A stretch of 64,000 nt of DNA from Guyanagaster necrorhizus (Eukaryota > Basidiomycota > Agaricomycetes > Agaricales > Physalacriaceae), in contig NW_025064884.1 in the NCBI RefSeq assembly GCF_019112545.1, positions 1,100,906 to 1,164,905 of the forward strand, read 5' to 3'. A program made the position numbers and the translations under genes. Within the stretch, counting starts at the first letter, position 1. Every line of letters begins with the position of its first letter. Below are positions 34,583 through 47,311 of this stretch, in pieces. The notes below the pieces were generated by a model, which was not told where the DNA came from, searched no databases, and saw only the letters and a program-made list of their open reading frames with translations.

Positions 34583-36965
34583 ATGTTGCGTCTACTTGCG
34601 ATTCTTGCTTTTCTCACTTATGCTCTCGCACACCAGCCCTCGGTGTATCTGGATGCGTTCCAAGGCTTTTTAGAAGGGTGAGTTGTTTCGGCAGAGTTGA
34701 TCTTCGTTCAGTGGAGTTGACATATGGATTAGATTTATTAATTATAATGATATCTTAATATCTGAGAGTAGTCCTGCTCTCGCTGACGACTGTGTAGGAA
34801 GGGTTGATTTTACAACGAGTGGGTTGATTTTTTCCCTTCTGTCTCGTCGAAGCGGTTATTGAATGCGGATACAGCGTTCCAAGGTGGCATGTTGAATACA
34901 GGTTCGTAGCTTCAGTCTCCACCCCGGCCCTTACAAATCGGTTTTGCCACCAGAGTACCTGTATGGGATATTCAGCAATGTCGCCTCGCTTAACACCACC
35001 CAGCTGATTGGTCTACCTTCGGGGGCTTCTATCCAGTCCCTCGCCATTGAAGGACCCGTCGTCTCTGCAAGCGTGATTCTGGAGGTGTACTACAAGACAA
35101 TAGACTACACCCTGCCCATGCAGACCGACCTATGGATGCGTTTTGACGACGACTTGAAGATCAAGTTTTACGACATGACCCTCCGTCGTTTACCGTGGGC
35201 CTTTGACTTCCTCCTTCCCAAGTTGGCGCCCACGATCGCAGAGGAGTTGGGAGCCTCGTACAATGGCACCGATGCCGACAATCAAGCACTGGCTGCACAG
35301 AGGGCTATTGCTGATATTTGCAGTACGGCGATGGAGTATTGTACGGGCGACAACCAAGTTTATGATTCGTCAGCCTTTCTTCGATACATGTCTTGGGCAG
35401 GTCGCTGAGTCTCGTTGTAGGAATGAGAGCTGTATGCAGTTTCTGGCCGATGAAGTTCCATTTGGAGAGGCATGGCAAGGAGGACAGAATACAACGATTT
35501 GCAGGTAGGATTTTCCTCAACTCCTCATGGTAACTTAGATTGACCCTCGGACAGATACGTGTACAAGAACATGGTAAAGTTCAGGCCTGATGTTCACTGT
35601 CCCCAAATCTCACCGTCTGGCGGAGATATGTGCAGTAAGATCACTTTCATGTTCATCGCTTTTACCGGTTAAATCTCGGAAATTTCATAGTCCCCAGGTC
35701 GTACGAAAATGTCACTGAAGATTTCCCCTTTGTTTCAACTCTGGTCGCACCCAACGCCTCTTTCACGGTCGATAACACGAAGGGATTGTCTGAGGAAACT
35801 GTGACAGAGCTGATGAAGTTAAGCATGCTGCAGATCTACCCGACTACAGTTGCTTTCGTGAGTTACCTTTACATCGTTCTTGTCGCCGCTCATACCAACT
35901 CGACCAGTACTCCATCCCAACAATTCTGTACTTCTTCCTCTTGTACGTCTGCGCCAAAGGCGTGGAGATGGTGTTGCCAAGGCTCTACGCAACATACAGG
36001 GATCTGTCGTTGGAAAATAAGCGGAATACTGTTACTTGTGAGTCGCATTCTCAAAATTTACCTAACCGTTCTTGACAGTAATTTAGATGCCATGAATACG
36101 TTTTGGACCTTGGTCGCACTCGTCACGCAAGGCGTCGGAGGCTCAGTGGCGAGTCAGAACTACACCGTTCTCAATGTCTCTCTAGTGAGAGTCGTTGGCA
36201 ACCTCATTTCCGGTTTATGTGCGTTTTCTTCTTTCACCGAAAGTAGTCGTAGAGGGCTAATGATCATCCAGATATCTTCGAGCTGACATACCGTCCGAAT
36301 ATGAGGTGGCCTTTACTTATCCACCACCTCTGCGTAAGTTGTCTCACGAATCCTTGCCTTTTCTTGACTTATGCGGACTCTATAGACTCTATTCGCCATT
36401 GTGTTCCTTCAAGTCGTGCTACAAATCACGGAACACCCTGCTATTGCGGCTGCTGGATACATATGGCTATTTCAGGCAACGACGGAGCAGTCTGTCTTCA
36501 TTGGACTCTTCATGTATAGGCTTCGATATCCTAAGCTCCTTGTGAAGAGAACGTTACAATTCGCCGCAGTGCAATCATTGTTTGTCCTATTTCTTTTCCT
36601 GACCCTTTCAGCTGATCACTGATGTTGTCATGAACACGTAGCTTGTGCAAAATCGGATTCGCAGCGTATCTGTTTGTCTGGTGGGGCTTGAAATTGGCCA
36701 AGTTCCACACGCCCAGTGATATTGCCTTGAGCGTCATGCTGGTTTTGATTTGCACACTCCTTATGTCTACGCAAGTGTATGTTTTTCGTTCTCAGTTGCC
36801 TTGCCATATTATGCTTATGCTTGCTGGTACAGGTATGGATCTTACGCTGTATGGTCGATAGCGAGGAATATGGACCGCCCGTCTAGAGTTCCAGACACAG
36901 AGAAACTACACTCGGAGACAAGTTCTACTACTGCTGTATCAACCCGCGATTCAGTCAGCTCATAA
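34583..36965 (+). CDS. Secreted-domain plus polytopic membrane protein with an in-frame TGA
   Basis: Twelve exons (34583-34677, 34798-34901, 34954-35368, 35421-35504, 35555-35634, 35691-35857, 35908-36037, 36087-36218, 36272-36333, 36386-36579, 36642-36776, 36833-36965) close in phase over 577 codons including the stop. Residues 1-16 are a signal peptide (MLRLLAILAFLTYALA). The first half carries motifs I know from uncharacterised basidiomycete proteins: NTTQLIGLPSGASIQSLA, VPFGEAWQGGQNTTICRYVY, FRPDVHCPQISPSGGDMC. From about residue 316 it has five or six hydrophobic segments with RWPLLIHHLC and GYIWLFQATTEQ, reminiscent of TLC-type membrane proteins. No stop or ATG separates the halves, so I read one gene, but two adjacent genes are possible. 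Codon 35 (34805-34807) is TGA, readable as a mutated CGA. Either the gene is freshly inactivated or exon 2 is spliced differently. Confidence 0.6.
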
Positions 36966-37560
36966 AGACGGGTGCCACTCTTTTAATTCATTCATTTAAT
37001 ACACACCTGGGAATATACCATACCACACATTTGTATACCATGCTAGTTCAATCACAATAGACACGGACACTTTGATACCTTCTGTCTCAGCCCCTTGTGT
37101 TATAAGTCAAGCCTGAACCTTCTTGCGACTTTTCCTCCTCGGAAGGTTTGACATATGAGGTTGCAGATGGCCCTTTGGAACAGGAACAACATGCGGGCAC
37201 ACGGTTTCTCGTTGTAGCAGGTGTAGTGTCAAGGGGAAGTTGAACCCGCGCCGTTGATGGATGGATACGGCGGTCGAGGGCTCAGGTCTGGAGTAGTCGA
37301 CGGTGGCGAAGAAGATTCAGGGAAGGGGCTAGAGGTTAAAGGTGAAGGAAGTTTGATACAAGTGCGTGTCATCGTCGGATCTTGAGGTATTATCCGTGAT
37401 GAAGAAGAGTTCCAGGTTGGTGGAAAGTCGTCCATTTTAATGTTTCGTCTCGGGACAGGGAACCAGCCGGCCTCGCACTTGGGGGTTGAATCCGATTTTC
37501 AGTCACGGGAAGGGCTGAGGTATTGGTTATAGATGATGAATCTCATGGGTCTGATACCAG
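36966..37560. other. Intergenic, low-complexity ORF only
   Basis: A minus-strand ORF at 37229-37435 is rich in Ser and Pro (SPLTSSPFPESSSPPSTTPD) with no neighbouring exon that I could join; not accepted as a gene. Confidence 0.4.
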
Positions 37561-39130
37561 TGACAAAAATTGTGATTAGTTTCATTCTTTCAATGTAGAA
37601 GATATTTAGTACATTTTGAGTACTTGTATAGGTACTTGCAAGGACTCACTGGTATCTGAGTAAAGTGAGCACTTATGCTTTTGGTGAGTACCTGTCTTAT
37701 GATGCAAGTGATCTCTGGTATGAGTGTTTCTAATAATATAACTGTTCAACTTTTTATGAGTTGTATGTAATTTTAGATCTGAGTACTTGTGTCTTTTGAG
37801 TGTGAATGCACTAGAGATGTACACCATACCATTACAGATATGACCATACTAATATGGCTATTCACTGTATATGTCCATGATAATATGAATACAATGCATA
37901 TCTCTTGTTCCTTCAACATTGTATCTAAAGGAGAATCCCAATGGTCTCCAAATTATCAAGCTCCACTGTCCTCACTCTGCATCTCATTGCTTGCACACTA
38001 GACATATCATACTGTTCTTACTCTGCAACCCACTGCCTGCACACTATGAGCCCTTGTCTTTCAAGCCTGGCATCATTTCTGTGAAACAATCATTGTTGAG
38101 TAGCATTAATAGAGGTTTCCTTTTTATGCCAGGCAATTTGCTATCTCAAGTTGATTGGAGTTCCTCTCCCTATGGCTTTTGCTGTGCATCCTATTGTCAG
38201 CACACTACACTGCATCACACTGTCCTTGGTCTATGTCCTGTCACCAGCATGATAGCATTGGGGCCCTTCTCATGTCTCAGTTGGTCTGAGGATTAGTAAA
38301 AGAAAACCTTTCTCTTAATCTTCTCCATAAATATAACCATTCTTTATACAAAGAAGTGTACTGCTGAGTTTGAGTGATTTCTATCATCAAAGATAACAAT
38401 ATCCCATTCTGTAATGATACTAATTGCCAAAGATGCAATATAGATGATGTATATTGAGAAGTCAGATGAGAGGACAGATATCCAATAGAAGCAGAAGCAA
38501 GCGTCTTCCGGAAATCATTATGAAGTGAAGGGAGTGCAATATCCATCTGTGACAACAGTAGATTAAGTACATCTGCTCTAAATAAAGAATCAATCATATC
38601 TGACTGAAATTTCAGCTCAGTTATTGAGCAAAAACATATATCTACAGTTGTAATATTCTGAGAGTATTTGAGCAGCCAAATAACACTTCTCCATGTTAAT
38701 TCTGAATCAATGAGTTGAATCTGTTTCTGTTCATCTCTAGTATAATCATAAAGAAAGCTTCTGTGACACAATAACCATGTATCAAAAGTCTGAGGAATGA
38801 TAAAAGAATGCTTACAAGCTCAATCAGCAAGCTTCAAGCATAGATCGATAATAGCCTTATTCAGCTTTTGAGCAGATGAAGCTAGCATCTCCAAAAGAAG
38901 GAGCAAGACCACATTTCTGTATGGACATGATGGCCAGAAGAGAGGCAGCCATGTTGATCCAGTATATGGCTAAGAGAATGACCATGCTTAGCATGATGCA
39001 CCCTATAACATGGTTTAGCTGCCACATCAGAATGACAAGGCCAATCAAAAAGAGCACGACAGTCAATTGCATGAGAACTGGGAGTGAGGCAATGATTGCA
39101 GGTACATGCCAACTTAGAAGAGCATCATGT
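37561..39130. repeat. CpG-depleted, AT-rich tract
   Basis: Only a handful of CG dinucleotides occur in about 1.57 kb (for example in AGCGTCTTCCGG near 38500), whereas the sequence on both sides has them at normal density. TG and CA are abundant, as expected after C-to-T change at CG. The right edge lies inside the DUF6535-type gene. Confidence 0.7.
38277..38856 (-). pseudogene. Probable decayed 3' continuation of the DUF6535-type gene
   Basis: The minus strand stays protein-like beyond the TAA at 38857 but in the next frame: LNKAIIDLCLKLAD, then TGA, then ACKHSFIIPQTFDTW, then a long open stretch including WRSVIWLLKYSQN and KTLASASIGYLSSHL. The TGA falls where an Arg (CGA) would fit. WLL-type repeats after the membrane part are typical of long DUF6535 proteins. 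The whole stretch lies in the CpG-depleted tract. Confidence 0.45.
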
Positions 39131-40033
39131 CTATGCTGCCGGCGATGCGCACGGTCATAAGTGCTCCCGCTATTCATGCTCTTCACATAGTCGAGCAGCC
39201 ATGACTTCACGAGCGAAGCAAGTGAGGCCACTGATATACCGCATACTAGGGCTGAGAACCATAAGCCCTGTATCCACAAGGCAGACCGTGGAACACGGAA
39301 ATTCGATAGCGCATCGGTCGTGTCAAAGATGGGGTATGCCGGAGCACCTGCGGTCGCGTTGAACAGTGCCTGAAGGTTGACTGAGATCAGCTGCTGCTGC
39401 AGGATCGATATTTTTTCGTAGTCAGGCTGCAGAGTCGTGTAAAACTTGATAAGGAAGACGGTGACGACGCCACCAGAAAATAAACCGGCCTGGACAAAAT
39501 GAGTGTGAGCAATGACGTATTTCGGAGCGACATACAGAGATAAGTAGCGCCGTCATGTCATCCTGCCAGCGTTTCAACATATCTTTATCCGCCACACGAG
39601 CCACGTTGTTGTAATACTCCCAGAGTTTAGACTCTGCGTCGACACCGGCACGCGGTGGCTCAGAATAGCTGTTTCCCAGCGTATCAAAGTCTACGAATAG
39701 AACCAAATTCTCATTTTGAACCTTCACAGGCAGCGGAAAACAAGAAATCTCATCAGTAGCGGAGGGCAAGGTTTGCGACGGTCTGTTGGGAGTGTATTCA
39801 AACGTTCGGGGTGTTGTTAGTCGAGAATTCCAGTCTGTATGGAAATATCGAGATCCTGGAGTTGTGGTAGAAGGGCGAGCGACTGGACGCCGATATCCTG
39901 GCATCGGGATTGTGGCTGCACTACTGGCACGAACTCTAGGATGGTTGGGGCTTAGATTCAGAGTGTGCTGGGTACTTCCGGATTCATCAGAAGGAAATAC
40001 AGCTGAATTTGCTTGATTATCGTTGTCTGGCAT
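38857..40033 (-). CDS. DUF6535-type membrane protein, probably truncated
   Basis: Basidiomycete-specific membrane family of unknown function. Two exons on the minus strand, 39536-40033 and 38857-39489, joined in phase 0 across a 46-nt intron, give 376 residues. A disordered Ser/Pro-rich N-terminus is followed by SKLWEYYNNVARVADKDMLK and WQDDMTALLISAGLFSGVVT (first helix, spanning the splice), FYTTLQPDYEKI, ALWIQGLWFSALVCGISVAS (second helix), LASLVKSWLLDYVKS and two more hydrophobic stretches. These are the family's signature. The frame stops at 38857 soon after the last helix, whereas family members usually continue for hundreds of residues; a frame change and a TGA there suggest the 3' half has decayed. 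I chose the ATG at 40033; an in-frame ATG at 40117 is an alternative. The P-type ATPase gene ends 150 bases upstream, on the same strand. Confidence 0.7.
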
Positions 40034-40183
40034 GATTGTCAGTCGAAGGTGGCAGACAGACGAGAAGGTCAACACGCGTCGAACACGCGATGTTTCCCGA
40101 TTGGGCTTTCGACTCATGGCAGCAAACGGCGTTTTGGTGAGTATCAGATAAACCAAAGACTGTCCCTTGATATAATTTTTTGG

Positions 40184-43100
40184 CTAAACCATCTCCCCAA
40201 CTCTACCCCACCTCTCGCTCTCTTCTATTCCTTTCCTCTCCCACCGTCGTCTACATTCATGCAAGAACATACTCGTACCCGCTAAACCTAGTATCACGCC
40301 CAAATCGCCTCTCCTCAGCCCCTCCGTCTGGAACACAGACTGCATGACAGGAACGTATACGAGCCCTATCTGGGATATCGCTGAGACGCTGACCGTCGTC
40401 AGCAGCATCTTGTTCTGCGTTAGCCCGCATCCCAAACCGCGGTTTTGGATGGCCGAAACAAGGTCCAGAAAGACAAAGGCCGTAAACGTCTACGAAAATA
40501 TACCTTCTGAGTCCAATGTACGCACAAAAGATAAAAGTTGCTCCTTACCATCGTCTGTTCCCTCCTAGACATCTTGTCATCCTCGAGAGCGAAAATGTAC
40601 ACGAACAACGTGCCAAACACAATGATCGAAGCCGAGAAGATGACCCGATACAGGACGCGTTTCGTTATAATCGAAGCATCTTTTTTCCGGGGGGGTCGTC
40701 GCATCACTGCGGGATCAATGGGATCAACCCCCAGACTCTGACTCGGAGGGCCTAAAAATCATGAACATCGTCTTCTATGACATCGTAAGTAAGAGCTTAC
40801 CGTCCATGAGGATATTGATAAATAGGATTTGCATTGCATTTAACGGATTGCTCAGCCCCAGCATGGTACTGAGGGTGATTAGCGTCAGCGCCGCTGCGGC
40901 CGTGCTCAGCTGGAATGAAAGGAAGTTTTGTATATTATGGAATATTGACTTGCCTGATTGCACCGGTCAGAAGAAACAAACTACAGAGAAACGAGCAACT
41001 CACCCTCCTCAACAGCAGGCAAAATCGTACTGAAATTATCATCCACCAATATCACATCTGCCGCCTCCTTTGCTACGTCAGTCCCGCTCTTTCCCATCGA
41101 AACACCGATGTCCGCTATTTTCAACGCAGGCGCATCATTGACCCCATCGCCTGTCATCGCTACGATCTTCCCTCTCGCTTGGAACGCCTCTACGATCGCC
41201 ATCTTATGTCTCGGCGTCGTTCTCGCAAAGACGCTCACATATCCGACTCTCTCCATCAGCATTTCCTTGCTCATCCTATCGATAGCAGCGCCTGTCAGAC
41301 ACCCACTCCCCTCAGAGCTGACTTTCAAACCCAGCTTGCGTGCTATGGAGAGTGCAGTCTCCTCAGCGTCGCCAGTGATCATGACCACTTGGACGCCTCC
41401 CGCTTGTAGAAGCGCGATCGAGTCGCTTACGCCTTTTCGTGGAGGGTCAAGCATGGCTTGAAAACCCGCAAAGACCATATTTGACGATCCAGGGGCGGGA
41501 GAAGATGTACGAGTTGGGGGAGCTGAAGGGAGCATTGCATTGCCATTCACAGCTGAAGTGGTCAAGTCAACGCTGCCGTACCCATAAGCCATCGCCACAA
41601 CTCGTAAACCTCTCGATGCCGTTGCTTTCGCCTTGCCCAGTATGACACTCCGAGCCTTCTGATCCAAAGCAGGCGTCGATTCGTCATTGACGTAGTAAAA
41701 TTTGCACCGGTCTAGGACCGCTTCAATTGAGCCTTTGAGATAGCAGATCTCCCTCCCCGATGGCGACGCGTCATGATGAATGCCACTAACTGCCATGTAT
41801 TTATGCTCAGAGTTGAATGGTTTTTCTGAGAGGCGTTGGAAGGTCTGCAGGGCATAAGCTGTGCACTAAGATGTGGAGGAAGATAAAACCTACCGCTCTC
41901 CGGTCAGGCAGTCCGACTTGACAGAGTACGTTTAACAATGCGACGTCAGTAGACTGCCCAACGAAATTCCTGTCATCGTCCCGGCTTAGAGAGGCATTAT
42001 TACACAGGGCGCCAATATCGATCGCCATGCGAACAGCTGGAGGTAGCGAGGGGGAGACTTCGTTACTGAGATGAATGACCTCGTCAACCGAGTACGCCTC
42101 GGTGACCGTTTGCTCGTTCTTCGTCAGAGTACCCGTCTTATCGGAACATATCACCGACACCGATCCCAGAGCTTCGACAGAATGAAGCTTCTTGACGATG
42201 GCTTTTCGGTGTGCCATCCGTTGAACACCAAGTGCCAACGTGACCGTCGTTACGATGGGAAGGCCTTCAGGAATGGCAGCGACGGCAAGAGAAACTGCAA
42301 GAGACTATTCAAACGACCACAGACATTTAAAGAAAGCCAGTATACCTCCAATGGTGAACATATCCAACCATGGCCTTCTCTGAAGCACGCCAATCAAACA
42401 TATAACGCCGATCACGACAAAAGAAATCATCGAAAGCTTCTGGGCAAGCTCGTCCATGCTCAACTGTAGCGGCGAGCGCTTTTCCTCTACATCTTGCATC
42501 ATAGTAAAAATCGCGCCAAACTCTGTATTTGTTCCCGTCGCAATAACGACGCCCGTCCCGTGACCGTTCCTAACCAACGTCCCCATGTACGCGATACATG
42601 TTCTATCTGCCAAAGTAGCAGGAGTGGGACCCACACAGGTTGCCGTGTTCTTCTGTCGCGCCACCGTTTCGCCTGTCAAGCTGCTTTCATCAATCTCTAC
42701 ATCTACGCAAGAAACCACGCGTAAGTCTGCTGGAATCCGATCTCCTGTTGAGAAAGTGACAATGTCACCAGGAACTAGTTCATTGGCTAGAACGTGCAGT
42801 GTTTCGCGCTCGCGAATGACATGACAATGGTGGGGAACGAGCTTGTTCAATGCTTCGAGACTCTTCTCTGAGCGCTGTTCTTGCACGAAGCCGACCGTGA
42901 GTACGATGAGGACAGCGACGGTAATGCTGACAGCATCGTCGATGTTGCCGATTATGGCGCTTATGGTTGCACTTGCGCATAGCAGCAGGATGAGGGGACT
43001 CTCGTATATTGTTTTGGCAAATTTGAGAAGAATGGGTTCTGGGGTAGCAACAGAGAACTCATTATATCCATGTGTCCCTAGTAAATTGGGAATATCCGCC

Positions 43101-43613
43101 TTCAGCAGGCCGTCGGTAAGGGATGTCCGGTAATGCGATATTGTATCCTGTTACTTGGCTGTCGTATAGCGATATAAGCGATGGAAAAGAAATACTCACC
43201 TCCACAGAACAATGGGCATACTGCGACGACAATGTATTCTTCGGCGGCTCCAGACGGGGCATAGCTCTTCCACTTTCCAAGTGATTATCCGGTGGTTGAC
43301 CAGTGATCCAACCGAGTACGCGCGACCAGAGACTCGACGCTTCTGCATTCACCGCCGATGCCAGCTCGGATGGCGATATAACAGACCCTTCTAGATGATG
43401 TCTGCGGAGGGTGGTACTGTAGGAAAAGTGTGCTTCAGCATCGGGGACAGGCTGTAGTCGTACATTGTCCGGATCCGAGGCTAGTAATGGAAAATAGGTG
43501 GATGCTGGGGGTGAGGGCGACCGTTGAGGAGAGCGACCGCGACGAGAGAAAGACGACAAGCTCGAGGAAGATTGAGGATGGAAAGGGCCTGAGCGTCTTC
43601 GTTCGTAGCCCAT
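40184..43613 (-). CDS. PMR1: Golgi Ca2+/Mn2+ P-type ATPase (PMR1/SPCA)
   Basis: Pumps Ca2+ and Mn2+ into the Golgi lumen using ATP. Seven exons on the minus strand: 43200-43613, 42346-43147, 41894-42294, 41004-41844, 40801-40953, 40549-40751, 40184-40489, closing to 1039 residues. Family landmarks in order: [47 protein letters not shown]...[23 protein letters not shown] (metal-site helix), [14 protein letters not shown] with the phosphorylated Asp at about residue 457, [51 protein letters not shown], and [21 protein letters not shown]. The cytosolic N-terminus is longer than usual, with about 100 Ser/Pro-rich residues before the first recognisable helices. The start is the first ATG in frame, at 43613. 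All key residues are present, and I see no lesion. Confidence 0.94.
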
Positions 43614-45380
43614 CCCAGATGAGTGTCGGAAACAAATATTACTTATTTCAATTGCTGTGACCTCCACGTGTTTGTTGCCCGGCCCCGTTCAATTCAAACA
43701 CTTATCTGCTGCAGCTTGGCGACGACTGCGCCGCAAGCTAGGAAATCGACGACATACCGTCTGGCGCTTTTCGGCTGACGCCATGTGCGCTACGGTACAT
43801 CATGTGCTCCATACATGCGCCGTGCTAATGGCGTTGCAACAGTTCCAGGGAAGCACGTAAATGAGGATTACACGCAGCTACTAGACAAGTGACGATACGC
43901 TAAACTTTAAGCTTTCAGGCCGTTCGGCGCAATAAATGGTATGTGGACATGGTGGTTATTACGTATTGCATCAATTCATAGGTGGACTTAGACCAGCGTT
44001 GCAGAGGCCAGCCAATCCAATCCAACTCCCCTTCGTCCAATCCGATGTTAAATGAGAGTGACCATGCACTGTCATCATCAAAGAAAGTCACTTTTATTCA
44101 TTCTAGTCCACGTTTCTTCCTATGCTTATATCTGGATATAGTGCCCCATTCTCCGTCGGTAGCGGCTAAAGCAACAGCATCTACTTTTATAAGAGAATAC
44201 GTGTCTATCAAGAGCTACATGTGTCAAGAATTTCCTTCCGATGGCGCCACATCTTCTTGTATCATCTCATCATTACATATCAACCTTGCGATGTATGCGA
44301 ATCCGATCTGCTTGGCAATAAATATGCTCGAATTTTTTGCGTATTTGGGCTGCATCTCTCATGTGCGGCATGACTAGATCTGATTCGAGTGGCAGTTCCA
44401 TGCCAGTAGATATATATCGGCGTCGGCGTCACGACTCATGACTCTTCAGATTCGCGCCTTGTCCGTTTGCGCATTCGGAACCATCAGTCGCATTCAACGG
44501 ACTGCTCCTTGCAATTGCTGTATGCAGATGGATATCGTACGGGGAGCATATTGGCCTGGAGCATCTAATTTCCGTCCATCCTTGCTGACGATGTTTGCAC
44601 CGAAAGATGAACCGAACCCTGCTGGAAACAAACGCCTCTATAGGTTATGGTTGACTTTCGGCACCGACTAGTCTTTTGGGAGGTCGGAATGATGGTCCGG
44701 TAAGGCTGCTCTTCCGAATCTACCTATCTGTGCTACTTTTTAAATCACAGCTTGTGTTTCAGAAGGATCAAAGGGCCGCCGTGGTCTCTGATACAGGATA
44801 ACGATCGTCATTCCACTAAATCAAGGCGTGAATGAAGACGCTTGACTCGGACCTGGGGTAAAAGAAGGCCCGTTCTCAGGGAACGCCTCCGCACCGGCTT
44901 ATGCTCAATTATGAAAGGTCCTTTCTTCGACAGGTGGGTTGACTTACTAACCCTGAACCACTGACCTATTTGCTCAATAGAAATCTGGTCACGTCTACCT
45001 CATGTCAACAAGGTCTACTCACTACGCTGACGAATACCGCAAAGGTTATCAAACAAACCGATGCGACGCACAGTGCTGGACCGCATTACTCAGGAACTGA
45101 GTAGATGTATACTTGCATTCAGACCACCGAACCGGAAACTCATGCACTCATCACACTTTACATATGTTACTCGGATGGCTCATGACAGCTTCTTCTATGT
45201 GGTAAGTGTGGTAAGCCGACGATGACTTGCTTCCAGTTCATATACAGAATGACTTGTCGTAGTGCAATATCAAACTACTCGCGTCATCATCGGCTCGGAC
45301 TTATTACCGATCATTCTTCATCTCGGCATTCGGAGCATCTAATCAGATAAAAAACCCATATCGAATGATCAACATCTAGA
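43614..45380. other. Intergenic between divergent PMR1 and AIF-like genes
   Basis: This 1.8-kb spacer should hold both promoters. ORFs at 43982-44377 and 44438-44671 have no motifs and no joined exons. Nothing else is supported. Confidence 0.45.
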
Positions 45381-47311
45381 ATGGCCCCCACCACGGTACC
45401 CCCTGCTCCCCCCCCTATTAGTACTCCCTTGAAGACGATTGTTGTTCTAGGTGCGGCATATGGTGGTGAGTGCCTGGTCTGCCACACTTTTCCATGCGTT
45501 TCTCCTCATCCCAAGGCTACTGTAGGTGCTCGCGCAGCACAACTCCTCGCGAACGCAGCCCCAGAAGGATGGAGGGTAGTCGTCATTGATAGAAACACGT
45601 ATGTGGAATGACACGTTCCCCGCTTCCTTGCTGGATGCTGATTCTCTTCTTTTTCGAAGCCACATTAATCGTCTGTTAAAGACTCTACCCAACAGGTTGT
45701 TTTTAACTGACTGCTGGCCATAGACGTGTACACTTTCCCCCGGTATTCCGTCCTTCTGGGTCATGAACATAAAGCGTGTATGTATTACCCCTCTTTCCCC
45801 GTAGCTATACTTGTAACTGAGCCTACGACCAGTCATTCCTACTCGTAACATCTTCCAGCTGCCAGATCCTTCAGCCCCATCACCACATATCGTCCTTCAC
45901 GCCCAGGTGGAGTCTTTCAGCCAAAACCATATCGTCCTCTCACGGGCATTTCCGGAGTTCGGTATTCATTCTGCCACGCTCCATTATGACTACGCTGTGT
46001 ACGCTCTCGGGGCGCAATTACCCGATCCCGTCAACTTACGGGGTCCCCGGCTAGATCCCAGAGAGAAGGATAAAACAGAATGTCATGGAACCAAGGCGGA
46101 GGGAACCAGCTGGCTCCAGTCGAGCCAAAAGGTGATTGCCGCAGCAGGCAGGGTGCTCGTCGTGGGGGGTGGGGCGTTAGGAATACGTACGCTGCTTTCC
46201 GACTATTTCGCCTGAGACCCGCTGACCCATCATACTTGTATAGAGCTGGCTTCTGATATCGCTGATGTTTACCCTATGAAAAAGGTTACTCTGCTCCATT
46301 CGCGTCGGAGGCTGTTGCCCAAGTATGATGAGGGAATGCATGTTGAGAGTGCGTGAATGTGTTATCGTTTCTGCTTCTCGTGCCTGATAGACGGTGGGGT
46401 GTAGTCGTTCAGTCTTTGACAGCACTCAACGTTGAAATGATCCTTGGGGAGCGTCTGGACATGAATTCTGTCGACAACGTTAATGATGCGGGACAGCGCA
46501 TTGTACGAACAGAGTCTGGGAAAGAAATCGCTGCTGATCTTCTCGTGTGCTTGCCTCTCTAGTATCTGAGATAACGAAATCTAATACTTTTCACTAGCTG
46601 CTCTGTACGGGACAAATTCCCAACACTGCACTGCTGAAGGAGATGGATCCGTCTACAATGAACCCTGAAAATTCGCTGGCTCATGTGCTGAGGTCTCTCC
46701 AGCTCGGTGTTATCGCGCCTTCTGTTTCGGCATCTCCCAGCGCTGTTAATGCTGAGTCATCGGCCATGCTTTCTGCCAAGCTGCAGTTAGCACTCGAAAA
46801 GCTTGCTTTGGATGAAAGCAATGCTCCCTCTGAGGAGTCGGTGTCCTCTATTGAGTCTACGCCTGTCTCTGAGGAAGAAGTCGAAGATACTCCCTACGGA
46901 AATATATTCGTCATTGGAGACGCGGCGGATGCGTTCGGTGCTATTCAGGCTGGACATAATGCCTATGCTCAGGTTTAACCCTTGGTTTTAGCTCCTCCTG
47001 GATGTTATGCTAATTGTCATTTCAGGCCGATGTTGCTGCCAAGAACATCCTGAAGCTCATCAGTGGATCTGGAAAAAACGAGTTGGAGAGGTATACCCCT
47101 TCGCCTCCGTCTATCAAGGTGTCTGTAGGCATTGTAAGTGATTAGTCAATACACACAGTCTCCCACGCCAATGATGTTCCAGGCGAAAAGGGTGTACCAA
47201 GTCAATGGTGCGATCAAGTCTATCAATAGTGGAGTAGAGGATATGCTGGCCAAGGTGATGTGGCCGAAATTCGGAATCGAGGTGAAGGACGATGCAGATA
47301 TGTATGAATAA
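45381..47311 (+). CDS. AIF/AMID-like FAD-dependent NAD(P)H oxidoreductase
   Basis: Class II pyridine nucleotide-disulphide type flavoprotein, similar to AMID/FSP1 and fungal AIF-like NADH dehydrogenases. Ten exons: 45381-45465, 45526-45598, 45660-45670, 45724-45777, 45833-46186, 46244-46352, 46391-46544, 46598-46972, 47026-47133, 47183-47311, closing to 483 residues. Motifs in order: VVLGAAYGGARAAQLLA (FAD-binding Rossmann), RNTHINHVYTFPRYSVLLG, YDYAVYALGAQLPDP, VLVVGGGALGIQLASDIADV (NAD(P)H-binding Rossmann), LLLCTGQIPNTALL, and IFVIGDAADAFGAIQAGHNA (second FAD contact). An acidic insert lies before the last motif. Exon 3 is an 11-nt microexon carrying most of THINH, which supports the splice model. 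No signal peptide was seen. Electron acceptor and location (mitochondrial or cytosolic) are unknown. Confidence 0.85.

Noticed and set aside
37229..37435. Ser/Pro-rich minus-strand ORF
   Set aside because: Low complexity, no flanking exons, no motif.
42071..42469. Plus-strand ORFs across the ATPase
   Set aside because: Antisense shadows of PMR1 exons.
43982..44377. 131-codon plus-strand ORF
   Set aside because: No similarity, no splice signals supporting extension; lies in the divergent promoter region.
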